A stretch of 64,000 nucleotides of DNA. Source: Amblyomma americanum (Eukaryota; Arthropoda; Arachnida; Ixodida; Ixodidae). Under the pieces are notes generated by a model that worked only from the letters and a program-made list of their open reading frames with translations, was not told the DNA's origin and made no database searches. Each line of letters opens with the position of its first letter. Positions within the stretch are counted from its first letter, which is position 1. The stretch is from positions 151,217,311 to 151,281,310 of the forward strand of contig NC_135502.1 in NCBI RefSeq assembly GCF_052857255.1. The letters run 5' to 3'. Below, piece after piece: positions 24,500 to 35,700 of this stretch. The position numbers and the translations under genes are program-made.

Positions 24500-25106
24500 A
24501 TGGGAGCCGCTGCGACATCGACGTCAAACTGCTTTAAACAGAGTCACGCTCCGTTCATCGGAACGGGGCCTGGTAGCACCGTGAGAGAGATGACGTTGAG
24601 GAACTGTTTCGTCTTTTTGGTTTAGATTGTTGGCTTTGTTCTACCTGGCTGCATTGGTCACGAGAACGCCTGGATTAGTAACAGCGACCTGAAAACGCTG
24701 AACAGATGTAACAACGAGAGTTACGATGCTACAAAGTACATCGAGCAACACGGCATTAGCCCCTGTGGGAACGGTACACTGCTGTCCACGGCCCTCGGTG
24801 TAACATGAGAGCCGCTGCGACGTCGACGTCAAACTGCAATAAACAGAGTCACGCTCCGTACATCGGAACGGGGCATGGTGGCACCGTGACCGATATGACG
24901 TTTAGGAACTATATCGTAGTTTTAGCTCAGATTGTTCGTTTTGTTAAACCTGGCTGCATTGCTCATGAGAACGCCTGGATTCCCGACCACGACCTAAAAA
25001 CACTAAAGAGAAACTCCTAGAGTTACGATGCTACAAGGAACATCGAGAAACGCGGCATCTGCCCCTGTAAGAACAGTACACCGCTGTCCCCGGCCGAGGG
25101 AGTAAC
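24195..25106 (+). repeat. HOR block 3 tail with one monomer lost (G/H-K'-L')
   Basis: Three units at 24195, 24500 and 24805 replace the four expected. The first is a G/H fusion; K' and L' follow as in blocks 1 and 2. The total is 912 bp instead of 1,217, exactly one 305-bp unit short. Confidence 0.92.
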
Positions 25107-25799
25107 ATGGGAGCCGCTGCGACATCGTCGTCAAACTGCTTTAAACCGAGTCACTCACCGTTCATCGGAACGGGGCATGGTGGCACCGTGAGCGAGATGA
25201 CGTTGAGGAACTATTTCGTCTTTTTGGTTCAGATTGTTTTGTTCTACCTGGCTGCATTGCTCATGAGAACGCCTGGATTACCGACAGCGACCTGAAAACG
25301 CTTAACAGATGTAACTCCGAAAGTTACGATGCTACAAGGAACATCGAGCAACAGGGCATGAGCCCCTATTTGAAAAGTTCTCGGCGTAACATGGGAGCCG
25401 CTGCGACATCGACGTAAAACTCCTTAAAACAGAGTCACTCACCGTTCATCGGAACGGGGCATGGTGGCACCGTGAGCGAGATGACGTTGAGGAACTCTGT
25501 CGTCTTTTTGGTTCAGATTGTTGGTTTTGTTCCACCTGGCTGCATTGCTCATGAGAACTCCTGGATTACCGACCACGACCTGAAAACACTAAACAGACGT
25601 AACTCCGAGAGTTACGATGCTACAAGGAACATCGAACAACGTGGCATCAGCCCCTGTGGGAACAGTCCACCGCTATCACCGGCCCTCGGAGCAACATGGG
25701 AGCCGCTGCGACATCGACGTCAAACTGCTTTAAACGGAGCAAAGCTCCCTTCATCGGAACGGGGCAGGGTGGCGCTTTGAGCGAGATGACGTTGAGGAA
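25107..25799 (+). repeat. M monomer and partner closing HOR block 3
   Basis: M repeats 19338-19621, with the same 4-bp loss and short-class junction. The partner matches the start of the 19622-19926 unit but keeps its own 3' part (EQRGISPCGN, KLPSSERGRVAL). It runs into the SINE-split monomer and matches 2443-2770 at an offset of 23,029 bp. Confidence 0.88.
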
Positions 25800-25976
25800 T
25801 ATTAATAATAATAATTGATTTTTTTTGGGAAAGGAAATGGCGCAGTATCTGTCTCATATATAGTTGGACACCTGAACCGCGCCCTAAGGGAAGGGATAAA
25901 TGAGGGAGTGAAAGAAGAAATCAAGAATAGGTACCGTAGTGGACGGCTCCGCAATATTTTCGACCACCTGGGGACA
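25800..25976 (-). mobile_element. SINE 3' fragment, copy 2
   Basis: 177 bp, same ends and same position in the monomer as copy 1, with scattered differences (a TAG for TCG near 25861, AATATTTTCG near 25952). The identical insertion point shows descent from one insertion by satellite duplication rather than by retroposition. Confidence 0.8.
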
Positions 25977-26586
25977 GCTATTTCGTAATTTTGGTTCAGA
26001 TTGTTGGCTTTGTTCTACCTGGCTGCATCGGTCGCGAGAATGCCTGGATTACTGACAGCGACCTGAAAATGCATAACAGATGTAATACCGAGAATTACGA
26101 TGCTACAAGGAACATCGAGCAACACGGCATCAGCCCCTGTGGGAACGGCACACTGCTGTCCATGGCCCTCGGAGTAACATAGCAGCCGCTGCGACATCAA
26201 CGTCAAACTGCTTTAAACAAAGTCACTCTCGGTACATCGGAACGGGACATGGTGGAACCGTGAGCGAGATGACGTTGAGGAACTATTTCGTCTCTTTGGT
26301 TCTGATTGTCGCTTTTGCTCTTCCAGGCTGCATTGATCACGAGAATGCCTTGATTACTGACAGCAACCTGCAAAGGCTGTACAGCTGTAATACCGAGAGT
26401 TACGAAGCTACAAGTAATACCGAGAAACACGCATCATCCCCTGTGGGAACGGTCCACCGATGTCCCCGGCCCTCGGAGCAAAATGGGAGCCGCTGAGACA
26501 TCGACGTCAAACTGCTTTAAACAGAGTCACGCTCCGTTCATCGGAACGGGGCATGGTGGCGCTTTGAGCGAGATGAAGTTGAGGAA

Positions 26587-26763
26587 TATTAATAATAATA
26601 ATTGATTTTTTTTGGGAAAGGAAATGGCGCAGTATCTGTCTCATATATCGTTGGACACCTGAACCGCGCCGTAAGGGAAGGGATAAATGAGGGAGTGAAA
26701 GAAGAAAGGAAGAATAGGTGCCGTAGTGGACGGCTCCGCAATAATTTCGACCACCTGGGGACA
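26587..26763 (-). mobile_element. SINE 3' fragment, copy 3
   Basis: 177 bp, same ends as copies 1 and 2, and exactly 787 bp downstream of copy 2. The head is missing here too. Confidence 0.8.
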
Positions 26764-27373
26764 ACTATTTCGTTATTTTGGTTCAGATTGTTGGCTTTGT
26801 TCTACCTGGCTGCATCGGTCGCGAGAACGCCTGGATTACTGACAGCGACCTGAAAATGCTGAACAGATGTAATACCGAGAATTACGACGCTACAAGGAAC
26901 ATCGAGCAACACGGCATCAGCCCCTGTGGGAACGACACACTGCTGTTCACGGCCCTCGGAGTAACATAGCAGCCGCTGCGACATCAACGTCAAACTGCTT
27001 TAAACAAAGTCACTCTCGGTACATCGGAACGGGACATGGTGGAACCGTGAGCGAGATGACGTTGAGGAACTATTTCGTCTCTTTGGTTCTGATTGTCGCT
27101 TTTGCTCTACCAGGCTGCATTGATCACGAGAATGCCTTGATTACTGACAGCAACCTGCAAAGGCTGTACAGCTGTAATACCGAGAATTACGAAGCTACAA
27201 GTAATACCGAGAAACACGCATCATCCCCTGTGGGAACGGTCCACCGCTGTCTCCGGCCCTCGGAGCAACATGGGAGCCACTGAGACATCGACGTCAAACT
27301 GCTTTAAACAGAGTCACGCTCCGTTCATCGGAACGGGGCATGATGGCGCCTTGAGCGAGATGACGTTGAGGAA

Positions 27374-27794
27374 CTATTTCGTAATTTTGGTTCAGATTGT
27401 TGGCTTTGTTCTACCTGGCTGCATCGGTCGCGAGAACGCCTGGATTACTGATAGCGACCTGAAAATGCTGAACAGATGTAATACCGAGAGTTACGTTGCT
27501 ACAAGGAACATCTCACCAACACGGCATCAGCCCCGGCGGGAACAGTCCTCCGCTCTCCACAGCTCTCGGAGTAACATGGGAGCCGCTGCGACATCGAGGT
27601 CAAACTGCTTTAAACAGAGTCACGCTCCGTACATCGGAACGGGGCATGGTGGCACAGTGAGCGAGATGACGTTGAGGAACTATTTTGCATTTTATTTCAG
27701 AATGTTGGTTTTGTTATACCTGGCTGCATTGCTCACGAGAACGCCTGGATTGCCGACAGCGACCTGAAAACGCTGAACAGATGTAACACCGAGA
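27374..27794 (+). repeat. SINE-free sister monomer and following unit
   Basis: Here GTTGAGGAACTATTTCGTAATTTTGG is uninterrupted in a unit otherwise of the SINE-bearing type (VILVQIVGFVLPGCIGREN), so it serves as the empty site for the SINE insertion. A change near 27512 (ACATCTCACCAACACGG) shifts the frame. Confidence 0.75.
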
Positions 27795-28415
27795 GTTACG
27801 ATGCTACAAGCAACATCGAGCAACACGGCATTAGCCCATGTGGGAACGGTACACTGCTGTCCAAGGCCCTCGGAGTAACATGGGAGCCGCCGCGTCGTCG
27901 ACGTCAAACTGCTTTAAACAGAGTCACGCTCCGTACATCGGAACGGGGCATGGTGGCACCGTAACCGGTATGACGTTTAGGAACTATTTCGTATTTTTAG
28001 CTCATATTGTTCGTTTTGTTAAACCTGGCTGCATTGCTCATGAGAACGCCTGGATTCCCGACCACGACCTAAAAACACTAACAGACGTAACTCCTAGAGT
28101 TACGATGCTACAAGGAGCATCGAGAAACGCGGCATCTGCCCCTATGGGAACAGTACACCGCTGTCCACGGCTGTCGGAGTAACATGGGAGCCGCTGCGAC
28201 AACGACGTCAAACTGCTTTAAACCGAGTCACTCACCGTTCATCGGAACGGGGCACGGTGGCACCGTGAGCCAGATGACGTTGAGGAACTATTTCGTCTTT
28301 TCAGTTCAGATTGTTGGTTTTGTTCCACCTGGCTGCATTGCTCATGCGAAGGCCTGGATTACCGACACCGACCTGAAACGCTGACAGATGTAATACCGAG
28401 AGTTACGATGCTACA
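27795..28415 (+). repeat. Right copy of the segment at 5560-6180
   Basis: Same unit order, same CACTAACAGA frameshift and same following IAH(E/A)KAW unit, at a constant offset of 22,235 bp. Confidence 0.85.
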
Positions 28416-28515
28416 AGGAACATCGAGCAACATGGCATGAGCCGCTGCGACATCGACGTAAAACTGCTTTAAACCGAGTCACTCACCGTTCATCGGAACA
28501 GGGCATGGTGGCACC
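28416..28515 (+). repeat. Monomer with junction deletion
   Basis: CATGGCATGAGC joins directly to CGCTGCGACATCGACG near 28440, skipping the CCCCT...GTAACATGGGAG segment (about 40 bp). Short GAGCC-type homology at the two ends may have guided the deletion. Confidence 0.7.
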
Positions 28516-29094
28516 GTGAGCGAGATGACGTTGAGGAACTATTTCGTCTTTTTGGTTCAGATTGTTGGTTTTGTTCTACCTGGCTGCATTGCTCATGAGA
28601 ACGCCTGGATTACCGACAGCGAGCTGAAAACACTGAACAGATGTTACTCCGAAAGTTACGATGCTACAAGGAACATCGAGGAACACGGCATCAGCCCATG
28701 TGGGAACAGTCCACCGCTGTGCACGGCCCTCGGAGTAACATGGGAGCCGCTGCGACATCGACGTCAAACTGCTTTAAACCGAGTCACTCACCGTTCATCG
28801 GATCGGGGCACCGTGAGCGAGATGACGTTGAGGAACTATTTCGTCTTTTTGGTTCAGGTTGTTGGTTTTGTTCCACCTGGCTGCATTGCTCATGAGAACG
28901 ACTGGATTACCAACAGCGACCTGAAAACGCTTAACAGATGTAACTCCGAAAGTTACGATGCTACAAGGAACATCCAGGAACACGGCATCAGCCCCTGTGA
29001 GAACAGTCCACCGCTCTCCACAGACCCCGGAGTAACATGGGAGCCGCTGCGACATCGACGTCAAACTGCTTTAAACCGAGTCACACTCCGTTAA
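28516..29094 (+). other. 192-codon read-through frame over two monomers
   Basis: An 8-bp loss at the unit junction (GGATCGGGGCACCGTGAGC) makes the spacing 297 bp, a multiple of three, and removes the usual terminal stop. Two monomer frames therefore join. Each half has the signal-peptide-like stretch, so the product would hold two hydrophobic segments (residues about 4-22 and 104-122). I do not regard it as an established gene: no promoter, intron pattern or homologous family is recognisable. The same fusion recurs near 32127-32739. Confidence 0.3.
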
Positions 29095-30849
29095 TCAGAA
29101 CGGGGCATGGTGGCGCCGTGAGCGAGATGACGACGAGGAACTATTTCGTCTTTTTGGTTCAGATTGTTGGTTTTGTTAAACCTGGTTGCATTGCTCATGA
29201 GAACGCCTCGATTCTCGACCACGACCTAAAAACACTAAACAGACGTAACTCCTAGAGTTACGATGCTACAAGGAACATCGAGAATCGAGGCATCTGCCCC
29301 TGTGGGAACGGTACACTGCTGTCCACGGCCCTCGGAGTAACATGGGAGCCGCTGCGACATCGACGTCAAACTGCTTTAAACCGAGTCGCTCACCATTCAT
29401 CGGAACGGGGTACGGTGGCACCGTGAGCCAGATGACGTTGAGGAACTATTTCGTCTTTTCAGTTCAGATTGTTGGTTTTGTTCCATCTGGCTGCTTTTCT
29501 CATGAGAAGGCCTGGATTACCGACACCGACCTGAAACGCTGAACAGATGTAATACCGAGAGTTACGATGCTACAAGGAACATCGAGCAACATGGCATGAG
29601 CCCCTCTTTGAACAGTTCTCGGAGTAAAATGGGATCCGCTGCGACATCGATGTAAAACTGCTTAAAACAAAGTCACGCTATATACATCTGAACAGGGCAT
29701 AGTGGCACCGTGAGCTAGATGACGTTGAGGAACTATTTCGTCTTTTTGGTTCAGATTGTTGGCTTTGTTCTACCTGGCTGCATTTCTCATGACAACGCCT
29801 GGATTACCGACCACGACCGGAAGACACTAAACAGACGTAACTCCGAGAGTTACGTTGCTACAAGGAACATCGAGAAACACGGCATCAGCCTCGGCGGGAA
29901 CAGTCCACCGCTCTCCACAGCCCTCGGAGTAACATGGGAGCCGCTGCGACATCGAGGTCATGCTTCTTTAAACAGAGTCACTCACCGTTCATCGGAACGG
30001 GGCATGATGGCACCATGAGCGAGATGACGTTGAGGAACTATTTCCTCTTTTTGATTCAGATTGTTGCTTTTGTTCTACCTGGCTGTATAGCTCATGAGAA
30101 CGCTTGGATTACCGACAGCGACCTGAAAACGCTGAACAGATGTAACTCCGAAAGTTACGATGCTACAAGGAACATCGAGGAACAAGGCATCAGCCCATGT
30201 GGGAGCAGTCCACCGCTGTGCACGGCCCTCGGAGTAACATGGGAGCCGCTGCGACATCGACGTCAAACTGCTTTAAACCGAGTCACTCACCGTTCATCGG
30301 AACGGGGCATGGTGGCACCGTGAGCAAGATGACTTTGAGGAATTATTTCGTCTTTTTGGTTAACATTGTTGGTTTTGTTCCACCTGGCTGCATTGCTCAT
30401 AAAAACTCCTGGATTACCGATAGCAACCTGAAAACGCTGAACAGATGTAACTCCGAGAGCTACGTTGCTACAAGGAACATCGAGAAACAAGGCATCAGCC
30501 TCGCGGGGAACAATCCACCGCTCTCCACAGCCGTCGGAGTAGCATGGGAGCCGCTGCGACATTGAGGGCAAACTGCTTCAAACAGAGTCACGCTGCGTAC
30601 ATCGGAACGGGGCATGTTGGCACCGTGAGGGAGATGACGTTGAGGAACTATTTCGTCTTTTTGGTTCAGATTGTTGGTTTTGTTATACCTGGTTGCATTC
30701 CTCATGAGAACGCCTGGATTCCCGACCACGATCTGAAAACACTAAACAGACGTAACTCCGAGAGTTGCGATGCTACAAGGAACATCTAAGAACGCTCCAT
30801 AAAGCCCCTGAGGGAACAGTCCAGCGCTGTCCCCGGCCCTCGGAGCAAC
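29095..30849 (+). repeat. Diverged monomers
   Basis: Mixed long and short units. Several resemble units about 4.8 kb further on: 29342 and 34162 share GYGGTVSQM and PSG(C/S)FSHEKAW at an offset of 4,820 bp. Stops are frequent (GAACATCTAAGAACG near 30781). No gene is recognised. Confidence 0.85.
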
Positions 30850-31446
30850 ATGGGAGCCGCTGAGACATCGACGTCAAACTGCTTTAAACCGAGTCACTCA
30901 ACGTTCATCGGAACGGGGCATGGTGGCACCGTGAGCGAGATGACGTTGAGGAACTATTTCGTCTTTTTGGTTCAGATTGTTGGCTTTGTTCTACTTGGCT
31001 GCATAGGGTACGAGAACGCCTGGATTACTAGCAGCGACCTGAAAACGCTGAACAGATGTAACACCGAGAGTTACGATGCTACAAGGAGCATCGAGCAACA
31101 CGGCATAAGCCCCTGTGGGAACAGTTCTCGGAGTAACATAGGAGCCGCTGCGACATCGACGTCAAACTGCTTTAAACAGAGTCACGCTCCGTTCATCGGA
31201 ACGGGGCATGGTGGCGCCTTGAGCGAGATGACGTGGAGGAAGTATTTCGTAATTTTGGTTCAGATTGTTGGCTTTGTTCTATCTGGCTGCATCGGTCGCG
31301 AGAGCGCCTGGATTACTGACAGCGACCTGAAAATGCTGAACAGATGTAATACCGAGAGTTACGATGCTACAAGGAACATCTACCAACACGGCATCAGCCC
31401 CTGTGGGAACAGTCCACCGCTGTACACGGGTCTCGGAGTAACATAG
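30850..31446 (+). other. 198-codon read-through frame across a short-class junction
   Basis: A long unit joins a second unit through the short-class junction (GGGAACAGTTCTCGG), whose 17-bp loss gives 288 bp (96 codons) and so keeps one frame open. The fused frame repeats signal-peptide-like segments at residues about 28-50 and 130-150. It is most simply a by-product of unit length. Confidence 0.25.
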
Positions 31447-32052
31447 GAGCCGCTGCGACATCGACGCCAAGCTGCTTTAAACAGAGTCACGGTCCGTTCA
31501 TCGGAACGGGGCATGGTGGCGCCGTGAGCGAGATGACGTTGAGCAACTATTTCGTCTTTTTGGTTCAGATTGTTGGTTTTGTTCTACCTGACTGCATAGC
31601 TCACGGGAATGCCTGGATTGCCGACAGCGACCTGAAAACGCTGAACAGATGTAACACCGAGAGTTACGATGCTACAAGGAACATCGAGCAACACGGCATT
31701 GGCCCATGTGGGAACGGTACACTGCTGTCCACGGCCCTCGGAGTAACATGGGAGCCGCTGCGACGTCGACGTCAAACTGCTTTAAACAGAGTCACACTCC
31801 GTTAATCAGAACGGGGCATGGTGGCGCCGTGAGCGAGATGACGATGAGGAACTATTTCGTCTTTTTGGTTCAGATTGTTGGTTTTGTACCATCTGGCTGC
31901 ACTGCTCATGAGAACTCCTGGATTACCTATAGCGACCTGAAAACGCTGAACAGATGTAACTCCGAGAGTTACGTTGCTACAAGGAACATCGAGAAACACG
32001 GCATCAGCCTCGGCGGGAACAGAACACCGCTCTCCACAGCCCTCGAAGTAAC
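31447..32052 (+). repeat. Diverged monomers
   Basis: The unit from 31524 (PDCIAHGNAWIADSDLK) recurs in near-identical form about 2,109 bp further on (minus-strand frames at 31584 and 33693). The next unit is of the D-like SGCTAHENSW type found in the core. Confidence 0.85.
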
Positions 32053-32739
32053 ATGGGAGCCTCTGCGACATTGAGGTCAAACTGCTTTAAACAGAGTCAC
32101 GCTCCGTACATCAGAACAGGTCATGGTGGCACCATGAGCGAGATGACGTTGAGGAACTATTTCGTATTTTTGGTTCAGATTGTTGGTTTTGTTCTACCTG
32201 ACTGTATTGCTCATAAGAACGCCTGGATTACCGACATCGACCTGAAAACACTGAGCAGATGTTACTCTAAAAGTTACGATGCTACAAGGAACATCGAGGA
32301 ACACGGCATCAGCCCATGTGGGAACAGTCCACCGCTGTGCACGGCCCTCGGAGTAACATGGGAGCCGCTGCGACATCGACGTCAAACTGCTTTAAACCGA
32401 GTCACTCACCGTTCATCGGATCGGGGCACCGTGAGCGAGATGACGTTGAGGAACTATTTCGTCTTTTTGGTTCAGGTTGTTGGTTTTGTTCCACCTGGCT
32501 GCATTGCTCATGAGAACGACTGGATTACCGACAGCGACCTGAAAACGCTTAACAGATGTAACTCCGAAAGTTACGATGCTACAAGAAACATCCAGGAACA
32601 CGGCATCAGCCCCTGTGAGAACAGTCCACCGCTCTCCACAGACCCCGGAGTAACATGGGAGCCGCTGCGACATCGACGTCAAACTGCTTTAAACCGAGTT
32701 ACTCAACGTTCATCGGAACGGGGCATGGTGGCACCGTGA
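32053..32739 (+). other. 228-codon read-through frame over two-plus monomers
   Basis: It contains the same 8-bp junction deletion as 28516-29094 (GGATCGGGGCACC at 32417), 3,618 bp downstream, within a duplicated pair of units. Together with the upstream ATGGGAGCC frame this gives the longest open frame in the window. There is no recognisable domain beyond the two signal-peptide-like stretches. Coding status is doubtful. Confidence 0.3.
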
Positions 32740-35700
32740 GCGAGATGACGTTGAGGAACTATTTCGTCTTTTTGGTTCAGATTGTTGGCTTTGTTCTACT
32801 TGGCTGCATAGGGCACGGGAACGCCTGGATTACTAGCAGCGACCTGAAAACGCTCAACAGATGTAACACCGAGAGTTACGATGCTACAAGGAGCATCGAG
32901 CAACACGGCATGAGCCCCTGTGGGAACAGTTCTCGGAGTAACATAGGAGCCGCTGCGACATCGACGTCAAACTGCTTAAAACAGAGTCACGCTCTGTACA
33001 TCTGAACAGGGCATGGTGGCACCGTGAGCGAGATAAAGTTGAGGGACTATTTCGTCCTTTTGGTTCAGATTTTTGTTTTTGTTAAACCTGGCTGCATTGC
33101 TCATGAGAACGCCTGCAGTCTCGACCACGACCTAAAAACACTAAACAGACGTAACTCCTAGAGTTACGATGCTACAAGGAACATCGAGAAGCGCGGCATC
33201 TCCCCTGCGGGAACAGTAAACCGCTGTTCTTGGCCGTCGAAGTAACATGGGAGCCGCTGCGACATCGACGTCAAACTGCTTTAAACCGAGTCACTCAACG
33301 TTCATCGGAACGGGGCATGGTGGCGCCTTGAGAGAGATGACGTTGAGGAACTATTTCGTAATTTTGGTTCAGATTGTTGGCTTTGTTCTATCTGGCTGCA
33401 TCGGTCGCGAGAGCGCCTGGATTACTGACAGCGACCTGAAAATGCTGAACAGATGTAATACCAAGAGTTACCATGCTACAAGGAACATCGACCAACACGG
33501 CATCAGCCCCTGTGGGCACAGTCCACCGCTGTACACGGGCCTCGGAGTAACATGGGAGCCGCTGCGACATCGACGCCAAGCTGCTTTAAACAGAGTCACG
33601 GTCCGTTCATCGGAACGGGGCATGGTGGCGCCGTGAGCAAAATGACGTTGAGCAACTATTTCGTCTTTTTGGTTCAGATTGTTGGTTTTGTACTACCTGA
33701 CCGCATAGCTCACGGGAACGCCTGGATTGCCGACAGCGACCTGAAAACGCTGAACAGATGTAACACCGAGAGTTACGATGCTACAAGGAACATCGAGCAA
33801 CACGGCATTGGCCCATGTGGGAACGGTACACTGCTGTCCACGGCCCTCGGAGTAACATGGGAGCCGCTGCGACGTCGACGTCAAACTGCTTTAAACAGAG
33901 TCACACTCCGTTAATCAGAACGGGGCATGGTGGCGCCGTGAGCGAGATGACGATGAGGAACTATTTCGTCTTTTTGGTTCAGATTGTTGGTTTTGTTAAA
34001 CCTGGCTGCATTGCTCATGAGAACGCCTCGATTCTTGACCACGACCTAAAAACACTAAACAGACGTAACTCCTAGAGTTACGATGCTACAAGGAACATCG
34101 AGAATCGAGGCATCTGCCCCTGTGGGAACTTTACACTGCTGTCCACGGCCCTCTGAGTAACATGGGAGCAGCTGCGACATCGACGTCAAACTGCTTTAAA
34201 CCGAGTCACTCACCGTTCATCGCAACGGGGTACGGTGGCACCGTGAGCCAGATGACGTTGAGGAACTATTTCGTCTTTTCAGTTCAGATTGTTGGTTTTG
34301 TTCCATCTGGCAGCTTTTCTCATGAGAAGGCCTGGATTACCGACACCGACCTGTAACGCTGAACAGATGTAATACCGAGAGTTACGATGCTACAAGGAAC
34401 ATCGAGCAACATGGCATGAGCCCCTATTTGAACAGTTCTCGGAGTAACATGGGATCCGCTGCGACATCGATGTAAAACTGCTTAAAACAGAGTCACGCTA
34501 TGTACATCTGAACAGGGCATAGTGGCACCGTGAGCGAGATGACGTTGAGGAACTGTTTCGTCTTTTTGGTTCAGATTGTTGGCTTTGTTCTACCTGGCTG
34601 CATTTCTCATGACAACGCCTGGATTACCGACAGCGACCTGAAAACGCTGAACAGATGTAACTCCGAAAGTTACGATGCTACAAGGAACATCGAGGAACAC
34701 GGCATCAGCCCATGTGGGAACAGTCCACCGCTGTGCACGGCCCTCGGAGTAACATGGGAGCCGCTGCGACATCGACGTCAAACTGCTTTAAACCGAGTCA
34801 CTCAACGTTCATCGGAACGGGGCATGGTGGCTCCGTGAGCGAGATGAAGTTGAGGAACTATTTCGTCTTTTTGGTTCAGATTGTTGGCTTTGTTCTACTT
34901 GGCTGCATCGGGCACGAGAACGCCTGGATTACTAGCAGCGACCTGAAAACGCTGAACAGATGTAACACCGAGAGTTACGATGCTACAAGGAGCATCGAGC
35001 CACACGGCATGAGCCCCTGTGGGAACAGTTCTCGGAGTAACATAGGAGCCGCTGCGACATCGACGTCAAACTGCTTTAAACAGAGTCACGCTCTGTACAT
35101 CTGAACAGGGCATGGTGGCACCGTGAGCGAGATGACGATGAGGAACTATTTCGTCTTTTTGGTTCAGATTGTTGGCTATGTTCTACCTGGCTGCATCGGT
35201 CACGAGAACGCCTGGATTAGTAACAGCGGCCTGAAAACGCTGAATAAATGTAACACCGAGAGTTACGATGCTACAAGGAACATCGAGCAACACGGCATTA
35301 GCCCCTCTGGGAACGGTACACTGCTGTCCACGGCCCTCGGAGTAACATGGGAGCCGTTGCGACATCGAGGTCATACTGCTTTAAACAGACTCGCGCTCCG
35401 TACATCAGAACAGGACATGGTGGCACCGTGATCGAGATAATGTTAAGGAACTATTTCGTCTTTTTAGTTCAGATTGTTGGTTTTGTTCTACCTGGCTGCA
35501 TCGGTCACGAGAACGCCTGGATTACTGACAGTGACCTGAAAACGCTGAAGAGATGTAATACCGAGATTTACGATGCTGCAAGGAACATCGAGCAACACGG
35601 CATCAGCCCTTGTGGGAACGGTACACTGCAGTCCACGGCCTTCGGAGTAACATAAGAGCCGCTGCGACATCGACGTCAAACTGCTTTAAACGGAGTCACG

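Larger units (their letters stand above)
25800..27373 (+). repeat. 787-bp tandem duplication carrying the SINE
   Basis: 25800-26586 and 26587-27373 are two copies of one unit made of a SINE (177 bp) plus two 305-bp monomers. The second monomer of each is the VAFALPGCIDHENALIT subfamily (26260 and 27047). Corresponding landmarks are all 787 bp apart (26483 and 27270, for example). Confidence 0.92.

Noticed and set aside
8368..25106. The three HOR blocks as a pure assembly artefact
   Set aside because: The blocks have private substitutions, an extra monomer pair and a hybrid monomer, which simple duplication of one contig piece would not produce. Copy number could still be wrong and needs long reads.
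26507..26764. 85-codon minus-strand frame over SINE copy 3
   Set aside because: It follows the SINE CT-rich strand into satellite and has no conserved counterpart in copies 1 and 2.
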